Source of the DNA: Bacillota bacterium
Lineage (GTDB): Bacteria > Bacillota > Clostridia > Lachnospirales > Lachnospiraceae
Direction of reading: 5' to 3'
Assembly (NCBI GenBank): GCA_023420935.1
Contig: JAEZUR010000101.1
Location: forward strand, 1 to 12,037
DNA length: 12,037 bases
Position numbers and translations under genes: made by a program. Every line of letters starts with the position of its first letter. The first letter of the stretch is position 1. The notes under the pieces were generated by a model, which saw only the letters and a program-made list of their open reading frames with translations, searched no databases and was not told where the DNA came from. Shown here piece by piece: positions 7,303 to 12,037 of the stretch.

Positions 7303-7334
7303 AAGTGCCTCTTCCCACCAAGGAAGAGGCACTT
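7303..7334 (-). terminator. Intercistronic hairpin after the binding-protein gene (attenuator or mRNA stabiliser)
   Basis: Arms at 7303-7315 and 7322-7334 form a perfect 13-bp GC-containing stem with a 6-nt loop, 23 bp after the binding-protein stop. On the minus strand it is followed by ATATTAAAATAAG, not a strong U-run. It therefore looks like a leaky terminator or a 3'-end stabiliser that gives more binding protein than permease, as known for malE-type operons. Confidence 0.7.
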
Positions 7335-7357
7335 CCATAAAATTCGACCTTAAGAAA

Positions 7358-8806
7358 TTACTCTACCCATTCAAGTCCAAGTTCATCTTTGTATTCAGCG
7401 TATGCTTTGTTCTGTACATCAACTTGTTTCTCATATGCTGACCAATCATCTGGTTTTGTTGTATCAAGAGCATCAAATAATAAACCAACATATTTATAAT
7501 CTGCCCATAATCCTGCTTCGGTTAATACATCCTGGTTAGCTAATGTATTGTCATCTGTTGCAGGTAATAATAATACTTTACATGTTCCAGCGCTTACCAT
7601 ATCATCAATAATCTTGTATAGATCTGGAACGATAGGTGTAACACCTTTTTTATTAGCAATAAAACCACTATCTGCGATGAATTGAGCATCGTTAGCAATA
7701 TATTCGATAAATACTCTTGCAGCTTCTTTGTTTTTTGAGAATTTACAGATTGCCCAGTTATCAGCAGGAGCTGCTAATACATATCTACCTGCACCGAAGT
7801 CTGGAGCTGGAGCAAACTTGATAATAGAAGGATCTTTTCCTTCTGGAACACGTCCCTGAATCTGAGGAACTACCCATGAACCAAATAACATCATACCTGC
7901 TTTACCATAGGCAACGCTATCCATTGCTACACCAAAATCAGTATAAACTTCTTGTTCAAAGTATCCTTTTGCTTTCCAATCAGTATACATCTTAATTGTT
8001 TTACCGAATGGTGAAGTTTCACTAAATGGATTTTCTGTTTTTAAACACTCAGCAAATACGTTCGCATTACCAGCTACATAGCCCGCAAAATCCTGAACAG
8101 TTGCTAAAGGCCAGTTTTCAACTCTATGCATAGAAATAGGAGTAACACCATTTGCTTTAATTGCTTCACACATTTTATTAAATTCGTCTAAAGTTGCTGG
8201 AATTTCATCATAACCAGCTGCTTTGATCACTTCTTCATTATAAACAACTGCTTGGTTATATGCTCTTCCTGGCATAATGCTGAAGATAGTTTTACCATCA
8301 TTAGGCATTGATACTGCGTAATCACCATAGATTTCTTTGGCTTCATCAACGGTACAATATGGTTCTGAATACTGTGCCCATTCATCAAGACTCCAGTTTG
8401 GACTAGTGAATACATCTACAGAATCATCTTCAACTTGGAATAAAGGTCTTAATTCATCTTCAGTTGATACAACGTTAAGCTTTACATTAATACCTGTTTC
8501 TTTTGTAAATCTGTCAGCTAACTGAGTTAAGTATGCAGAAGATTCATCACGATATGTATTACCATCTTTATCTTTCTTCTCTTCTCCAAGAACACGGTTA
8601 CCACCATGTGTATACACATTAATCGTTGTTCCTTTTAATGCTGATAAATCAGTATCCCCAGTTGCCTCTGCTGTAGCTTCTGCAGTTGATTCTGCATTTG
8701 CATCTGCTGTTGCTTTTGTTGGTGCATTTTCATTTGATCCACATCCTACCATTGAGAATGTAAGAACAGTTGCTAACCCTAAAGCTAAAACTTTTTTTAA
8801 TTTCAT
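7358..8806 (-). CDS. Extracellular solute-binding lipoprotein of a CUT1 sugar ABC transporter
   Basis: The 482-residue product has a lipoprotein signal peptide (MKLKKVLALGLATVLTFSMV, then G-C; lipidated Cys22). A low-complexity Ala/Thr/Glu linker (about 28-52) ties the domain to the membrane surface. The rest has the features of family 1 (maltose-type) binding proteins: TTINVYTHGG strand near 60, LTQLADRFTKETGINVKLNV, DVFTSPN, a 'YNQAVVYNEEVIKAAGYDEIPATLDEF' block, YGKAGMMLFGSWV, and 'KNKEAARVFIEYI' near the C-terminus. It captures the sugar outside the cell and delivers it to the two permeases. Given the GH130 gene in the same operon the ligand is probably a beta-mannoside oligosaccharide, which is inference. 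GGAGGA lies close before ATG. It is the first gene of the operon, with a promoter 50 bp upstream. Confidence 0.9.
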   Translation of the reverse strand: MKLKKVLALGLATVLTFSMVGCGSNENAPTKATADANAESTAEATAEATGDTDLSALKGTTINVYTHGGNRVLGEEKKDKDGNTYRDESSAYLTQLADRFTKETGINVKLNVVSTEDELRPLFQVEDDSVDVFTSPNWSLDEWAQYSEPYCTVDEAKEIYGDYAVSMPNDGKTIFSIMPGRAYNQAVVYNEEVIKAAGYDEIPATLDEFNKMCEAIKANGVTPISMHRVENWPLATVQDFAGYVAGNANVFAECLKTENPFSETSPFGKTIKMYTDWKAKGYFEQEVYTDFGVAMDSVAYGKAGMMLFGSWVVPQIQGRVPEGKDPSIIKFAPAPDFGAGRYVLAAPADNWAICKFSKNKEAARVFIEYIANDAQFIADSGFIANKKGVTPIVPDLYKIIDDMVSAGTCKVLLLPATDDNTLANQDVLTEAGLWADYKYVGLLFDALDTTKPDDWSAYEKQVDVQNKAYAEYKDELGLEWVE

Positions 8807-8857
8807 CGTTTACTTCCTCCCTTTTTGATAAAGTTACTTTATAAATAACTTAATTTG

Positions 8858-8886
8858 ATTATATATTTAATTTACTATTTAGTCAT
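8858..8886 (-). promoter_or_regulatory. Promoter of the sugar transporter / GH130 operon
   Basis: ATGACT (8881-8886, 4 of 6 to TTGACA), a 17-nt spacer and a perfect TATAAT (8858-8863) on the minus strand predict a start near 8851 and a leader of about 45 nt. The weak -35 fits a promoter needing an activator. Confidence 0.65.
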
Positions 8887-8889
8887 CTC

Positions 8890-8931
8890 TAATTCTTGCA
8901 TTTAATATCTTATTATTGCGTTCTTTATGCA
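8890..8931 (-). promoter_or_regulatory. Candidate AraC-family activator boxes
   Basis: On the minus strand two similar boxes, TGCATAAAGAA (8921-8931) and TGCAAGAATTA (8890-8900), are in the same orientation 31 bp apart, close to three helical turns. The proximal box ends 3 bp before the -35. The distal part also belongs to an imperfect inverted repeat, ATTGC-N9-GCAAT (about 8914-8932), which could alternatively be a LacI-type site. Confidence 0.35.
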
Positions 8932-9095
8932 ATTATTTGTTTTTACGAAATTATTTTAGTATTATTTGTGCATATTTAACATACTTTTACTCTATTTACT
9001 CTTTTTATCTTTATTTAGTCTTTAATTTACCTTTCTATTTACCTTTCAAATTTCTACTAAATTCATTGTTTTTATCTTATTTTTTTCATTTCATA

Positions 9096-9124
9096 TTGAT
9101 AAACAGAGTTTAATATACTATGAT
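9096..9124 (+). promoter_or_regulatory. Promoter of the AraC-family regulator gene
   Basis: TTGATA (9096-9101), a 17-nt spacer and TATGAT (9119-9124) are each 5 of 6 to consensus, with the start codon 41 bp further on. Confidence 0.7.
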
Positions 9125-9165
9125 TAGTTATATAACTTTACTTAAATAGAAAGGAGTTAACCTTC

Positions 9166-10071
9166 ATGGATTTTCAACAGAATTTTTTAAATGCGATGCT
9201 ATCATCACAGGCACTCACAAAAACCATTACAATACATAACTATTTGCCTACTCCACTTGATACTCCTGTTGAGACAGAAGAACAGTTACCTTTTGTGCAA
9301 GCATATGGTAATATAACATCTTCCTATCCTTATCATTACACTATTTCCGAACTAGACTCCTTTTGTTTACTATTTACTGAGAGCGGTAATGGAACTTTGA
9401 TGTTAGAGGATCATACCTATGTTTTAACTCCTGGAACCCTGGCTTTCATCGACTGTAACAAAAAACATCGGATTGAGATCAAACATTCCCCATGGCATTA
9501 TAAAGTTTTTTTTATGAAAGGGAATCCCATTCCGTATCTTCATAGTACCTATACTCAGAACCATGGTTTTGTGCATACCTTTTCTGTTGGTTCAACCATC
9601 CCTTTTGTAATAAGAAATTTCTTCGATCAGATTAGTATTAAAAAAAGCGACACCTCCTTTCTTTATTCAAAGTTTATACTGGATATTATTTTAGAATTAT
9701 TTATCGAAAATAAACGATTAGCAGAAGATAATCTAAACAAACCTGATTACTTAATACAGATCAAACAGAATTTCGAGAATTGTTACGAGAAAAAATATAC
9801 TTTAGATTCTCTTGAACAAGAATACCACATAAGTAAATATCAGATATGTCGAGAATTCACTGCTCAATTTGGTACTTCCCCCATTCAATATCTTAATCAG
9901 ACAAGAATTGCCATTGCAAAAGACGCATTAATTTATACTGATAAAAGAATAAATGAAATTGGAAGGATGATCGGTTTAGAGAACACGAATCTTTTTATTC
10001 GTTTGTTCAAAAAACAAACCGGTGTTACTCCTCTTGTCTTCAGAAGCAATCACCGGCTTTTACATACATAA
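9166..10071 (+). CDS. AraC-family transcriptional regulator
   Basis: The 301-residue protein has an N-terminal cupin-like sugar-sensing domain (about 40-125, with GNGTLMLEDHTYVLTPGTLA and FIDCNKKHRIEI) and a C-terminal AraC DNA-binding domain with two helix-turn-helix motifs: 212-232 (TLDSLEQEYHISKYQICREF) and 261-283 (RINEIGRMIGLENTNLFIRL). The latter is followed by FKKQTGVTPLVFR, the family signature. AAAGGAG lies 9 nt before ATG. It is divergent from the sugar operon and shares its promoter region, the usual arrangement for a local activator responding to the imported sugar. The TGCA boxes before the operon -35 are candidate binding sites. The inducer is not known; a mannoside is inferred from the GH130 gene. 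Confidence 0.9.
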   Translation: MDFQQNFLNAMLSSQALTKTITIHNYLPTPLDTPVETEEQLPFVQAYGNITSSYPYHYTISELDSFCLLFTESGNGTLMLEDHTYVLTPGTLAFIDCNKKHRIEIKHSPWHYKVFFMKGNPIPYLHSTYTQNHGFVHTFSVGSTIPFVIRNFFDQISIKKSDTSFLYSKFILDIILELFIENKRLAEDNLNKPDYLIQIKQNFENCYEKKYTLDSLEQEYHISKYQICREFTAQFGTSPIQYLNQTRIAIAKDALIYTDKRINEIGRMIGLENTNLFIRLFKKQTGVTPLVFRSNHRLLHT

Positions 10072-10083
10072 TATGATATTGTC

Positions 10084-10106
10084 GCAAATAGCTTAATTTG
10101 CTTTTT
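10084..10106 (+). terminator. Weak intrinsic terminator after the AraC-family gene
   Basis: GCAAAT (10084-10089), a 6-nt loop and ATTTGC (10096-10101) precede TTTTT. The stem is only 6 bp and AT-rich. It lies in the 69-bp gap between two convergent regulator genes, and no strong terminator for the opposite LacI-family gene is visible there. Confidence 0.5.
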
Positions 10107-10140
10107 ATTAAAATTAGAGACTTACTATATAAAGGAAAGA

Positions 10141-11163
10141 CTAGTTATTATTTCTAGCAACACTTTCTTTATAAACTATACTCCCCTCTACAATATTAAC
10201 ACCTGCTTTGTACCCTTCTGTATTAATCTTTTTAATAAGAATATTAATACTTCTACGAGCCATCTCCTTCACATTAACATCGTAGGTGGTTATTCCTATA
10301 TCGCATAAGCCTGGATATAAATAATTGTCAAATCCCACCACAGATATATCTTCAGGTACACGATAACCTTTCTCTGTCAATGCCTTGATAAGTGCACAAG
10401 CAGCAAGATCACAATTACACACAAAAGCAGTAGGCATTCTTTCTGGAAATTCAAACTTATAGGCAGCTACATCTCCTGTTTCCCAATCACGATCGTTTAT
10501 AACACGATCTTGTGTTACTTGCTTTCCATGTTCCATCATAGACTTGCAAAAGCCAAAATATCTATCATTAATACTGCCTGTATAGAGCAAGGTTCCAACA
10601 TAAGCCATCTCCTCATGGCCCTGTTCAAACAAATAATTAGTAAGCATATAGGTACCGTAATAACTATCTGAAATCACTGCATCGCAATTACTTGATTCAT
10701 CATAAAAGTCAAGACAAATGAGTGGTATGCTACTTTCAGCACTTATTTTATTGATATAATCTTTTTTAAGTTGACCCATTAGTATAACACCATCTACCTT
10801 TTTTTCTTGAATCAACTTAGGTATCTCCAAATTATTTTCATCTTCTAGACTAATTACTTCAAGCATTGTAAAACATTGTTTTTGAACCGCCCTGGTAATT
10901 ACTTCTTGATAAAGTTGCCAATAAAATGATACATATTTCCCAAAATACTGACCAGGCACAATGATTCCTATATTATAACTTTCATTCACCTTTGCACTTT
11001 TCGTAGCGGAAGGTTGTTTATATCCCAATTCATCGGCTAGATTTTTTATCTTCTCTCGTACATCTTCACTAACGCCCTTTTTACCCGATAACGCTTTTGA
11101 TACGGTAACGATACTTATATTAAGCGCATCTGCAATATCAGCCATTTTTACTTTTTTATCCAT
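10141..11163 (-). CDS. LacI-family transcriptional regulator
   Basis: The 340-residue protein has an N-terminal LacI helix-turn-helix (VKMADIADALNISIVTVSKA, 5-24, then LSGKKGVSEDVREKIKNLA) and a periplasmic-binding-protein-like effector domain (about 64-335) with NIGIIVPG, KVDGVILMGQL, DAVISDSYYGTYMLTNYL, GHEEMAYVGTL and DISVVGFDNY. It is most likely a sugar-responsive repressor of the nearby operon, or of related genes elsewhere. The hinge (about 49-60, KQPSATKSAKVN) has Ala57 where LacI and PurR have the minor-groove Leu. The gene is convergent with the AraC-family gene and has its own strong promoter. AGAGGA lies 5 nt before ATG. Direct control of the sugar operon is inferred from position, about 1.3 kb from its promoter. 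Confidence 0.9.
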   Translation of the reverse strand: MDKKVKMADIADALNISIVTVSKALSGKKGVSEDVREKIKNLADELGYKQPSATKSAKVNESYNIGIIVPGQYFGKYVSFYWQLYQEVITRAVQKQCFTMLEVISLEDENNLEIPKLIQEKKVDGVILMGQLKKDYINKISAESSIPLICLDFYDESSNCDAVISDSYYGTYMLTNYLFEQGHEEMAYVGTLLYTGSINDRYFGFCKSMMEHGKQVTQDRVINDRDWETGDVAAYKFEFPERMPTAFVCNCDLAACALIKALTEKGYRVPEDISVVGFDNYLYPGLCDIGITTYDVNVKEMARRSINILIKKINTEGYKAGVNIVEGSIVYKESVARNNN

Positions 11164-11218
11164 CTTTATCCTCTACTAACCTCAATTTAATTAAATTTAC
11201 TCTAATTTAGCTAACTGT

Positions 11219-11247
11219 ATTTTAATGGATGGATATAACTTTGTCAA
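11219..11247 (-). promoter_or_regulatory. Strong promoter of the LacI-family gene
   Basis: A perfect TTGACA (11242-11247), a 17-nt spacer and TAAAAT (11219-11224, 5 of 6) lie 55 bp before the start codon on the minus strand. A 14-bp AT-only palindrome (AATTTAATTAAATT, 11184-11197) in the leader could be an autoregulatory operator but may be chance in such AT-rich DNA. Confidence 0.75.
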
Positions 11248-11282
11248 TAAACATATTTTTTAATATATAAAATAAGTTGTTA

Positions 11283-11333
11283 AAAGCTATATAGAAAAGA
11301 CACTCAATCTGAGTGTCTTTTCTATATAGCTTT
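11283..11333 (-). terminator. Terminator of the sigH / tRNA-Thr transcript (24-bp perfect hairpin)
   Basis: Arms at 11283-11306 and 11310-11333 are perfectly complementary over 24 bp with a 3-nt loop. The core is AAAAGACACTCA / TGAGTGTCTTTT, so the minus-strand transcript has a U-rich 3' arm. It lies 36 bp after the tRNA end and upstream of the LacI promoter, insulating the regulator gene from the transcript. Being symmetrical it may also work on the plus strand. Confidence 0.85.
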
Positions 11334-11368
11334 CGTACAAACCCTTTATATTATTAGGTTTCTTAGAG

Positions 11369-11441
11369 AGCTCCCGACGGGACTTGAACCCGAGACCTCT
11401 ACCTTACCAAGGTAGCGCTCTACCGACTGAGCTACGGGGGC
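11369..11441 (-). tRNA. tRNA-Thr (anticodon GGT)
   Basis: The 73-nt sequence folds as a cloverleaf. It has acceptor GCCCCCG with CGGGAGC, D arm GCTC-AGTCGGTA-GAGC, and anticodon stem CTACC/GGTAG with loop TTGGTAA (anticodon GGT, reading ACC/ACT). The variable loop is AGGTC and the T arm TCGGG-TTCAAGT-CCCGT. The 3' CCA is not encoded and the discriminator is T. Two pairs are imperfect: C3 against A70 in the acceptor stem and T49 against T65 in the T stem. It starts 8 nt after the sigH stop codon, so it is probably processed from the sigH transcript. Confidence 0.9.
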
Positions 11442-11449
11442 AAATACTG

Positions 11450-12037
11450 CTATAATTCCTTCAGTATCTGATTCATTTTCACTTTAATCCGTTGCAATGC
11501 GTTATCAATGGACTTTGGCGTTTTATCTAATTCCTCGGCTATCTGTCCATATTTTAGGCCGCCTAGATATAACTGAAGTACCTTCTTTTCGAAGGTGCTT
11601 AAGCGCCTTCCGAGTTCATATTCTAACATATTTGCGTTCTCTTTGTCAATAAGTAATTCCTCTGGATTTAAACTTTTCTTGGTCAGCATCATGTCCATCA
11701 ACGAGGATTGTTCCTCGCTTTCTGGATTTTCGAAATAAGCGGGTGCATTTAATGAAACATAGGTATTTAATGGCAGGTTCTTCTTACGATAGGAGGCCTT
11801 AATGGCACTATAAATTTGTCTAGAGATACAGATATCAGCAAAGTGAAAAAAAGATGCTTCTTTCCCCTGTTGATAATCGCGAATAGCCTTGTACAATCCA
11901 ATCATGCCTTCCTGTATCAAATCATCCCTATCTCCGCCGATTAAGAATAATGTCCTGGCCTTTTGCCTTACTAAATTTTTATACTTTTCCATAATAAAAG
12001 CCGTTGCCGATTCATGGCCAGAACGAGTTAACTGTAT
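11450..12037 (-). CDS. sigH: RNA polymerase sigma factor SigH (sigma-30 type), 5'-truncated by window edge
   Basis: At least 195 residues of a sigma-70-family factor are visible. Region 2 carries KYKNLVRQKARTLFLIGGD, DLIQEGMIGLYKAIRDY and FFHFADICISRQIYSAIKAS. Region 4 carries RRLSTFEKKVLQLYLGGLKY, GQIAEELDKTPKSIDNALQR and IKVKMNQIL. This wording matches SigH (Spo0H), which controls entry into sporulation and the transition phase in Firmicutes. An ATG occurs at 11992, but the frame stays open upstream to the window edge and reads IQLTRSGHESATAFI before it, as expected for the N-terminal part of SigH. The true start is therefore beyond 12037, and the family's usual length of about 210-218 residues leaves some 15-25 residues missing. 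tRNA-Thr follows 8 nt after the stop. Confidence 0.88.
   Translation of the reverse strand: MQLTRSGHESATAFIMEKYKNLVRQKARTLFLIGGDRDDLIQEGMIGLYKAIRDYQQGKEASFFHFADICISRQIYSAIKASYRKKNLPLNTYVSLNAPAYFENPESEEQSSLMDMMLTKKSLNPEELLIDKENANMLEYELGRRLSTFEKKVLQLYLGGLKYGQIAEELDKTPKSIDNALQRIKVKMNQILKEL

Larger units (their letters stand above)
8807..9165. promoter_or_regulatory. Divergent regulatory region between the sugar operon and the AraC-family gene
   Basis: This 359-bp gene-free stretch holds the operon promoter at its left end, paired TGCA boxes (8890-8931), a repeated ATTATTTGT (8932-8940 and 8961-8969, 29 bp apart), a T-rich tract with roughly 10-bp spaced TTTA units (about 8985-9045), and the AraC gene promoter at its right end. 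An open frame at 8916-9113 is low-complexity and has no ribosome site, so I do not call it a gene. Confidence 0.7.

Noticed and set aside
7265..7321. A 19-residue N-terminal extension of the MalF-type permease from TTG at 7321.
   Set aside because: The TTG sits in the loop of the intercistronic hairpin and lacks a ribosome site, while the ATG at 7264 has AGGAG at good distance and gives a normal N-terminus.
8916..9113. A 65-codon plus-strand frame in the divergent intergenic region.
   Set aside because: It is low-complexity, dominated by Leu/Phe/Tyr/Ser from the T-rich tract, without a ribosome site, and it runs into the AraC promoter.
10019..10056. CCGGTG and CACCGG inverted pair at the 3' end of the AraC-family gene.
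   Set aside because: The 26-nt loop and 6-bp arms are within coding sequence; the hairpin at 10084 with TTTTT is a better terminator.
11184..11197. Perfect 14-bp palindrome AATTTAATTAAATT as a LacI operator.
   Set aside because: It is A/T only, so such palindromes arise readily by chance here, and no matching copy stands at the sugar promoter. Kept only as a remark under the promoter.
11990..11992. ATG at 11992 as the sigH start.
   Set aside because: The frame is open to the window edge and the upstream residues fit the N-terminal part of SigH, so this Met is internal.
1..12037. Mobile elements, CRISPR arrays, phage attachment sites or riboswitches.
   Set aside because: I saw no transposase, integrase, regularly spaced repeat array, duplicated tRNA 3' end or recognisable riboswitch core on either strand.

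Overview
The window looks like a low-GC Firmicute of the family Lachnospiraceae (Lachnoclostridium/Clostridium phytofermentans-like). The evidence is the AT-rich DNA, strong purine-rich Shine-Dalgarno sites, a SigH-type sporulation/transition sigma factor next to a tRNA gene, a eukaryotic-type HisA, and a CUT1 sugar ABC transporter operon with a YesL-type membrane protein and a GH130 enzyme. The genus is inferred; no marker gene fixes it.

Layout. At the left edge (1-446, minus) is the N-terminal part of a HisA isomerase that runs off the window. It is transcribed divergently from a two-gene plus-strand unit: a secreted protein with four bacterial Ig-like (BIG2-type) repeats and an acidic tail (672-1901), then an O-antigen ligase/polymerase-family membrane protein (1959-3788) with an unusual beta-rich insert. 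A hairpin terminator lies between these two. A 19-bp bidirectional hairpin (3758-3800) ends this unit and the convergent operon facing it.

The core is a minus-strand operon, 8806 to 3812: lipoprotein sugar-binding protein, two CUT1 permeases, a DUF624/YesL membrane protein and a cytoplasmic GH130 phosphorylase. The GH130 protein keeps the catalytic Asp and the phosphate-binding Arg/Arg/Lys/His set, so the likely pathway is import of beta-mannosides and phosphorolysis to mannose 1-phosphate. No ATPase is encoded; a shared MsmK-type ATPase elsewhere is expected. A 13-bp hairpin between the binding protein and the first permease may allow differential expression. A possible Shine-Dalgarno-masking hairpin precedes the GH130 gene.

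Two regulators sit upstream of the operon: a divergent AraC-family protein (9166-10071), probably the activator, and a LacI-family protein (10141-11163). The 359-bp divergent intergenic region carries good promoters for both directions, a pair of TGCA boxes placed as expected for an AraC site, and a T-rich stretch with roughly helical phasing.

At the right edge are tRNA-Thr(GGT) (11369-11441, minus) and a 5'-truncated sigH (11450-12037, minus). They are closely linked and followed by a 24-bp perfect hairpin terminator. No insertion sequence, CRISPR array, phage gene or rRNA is visible.
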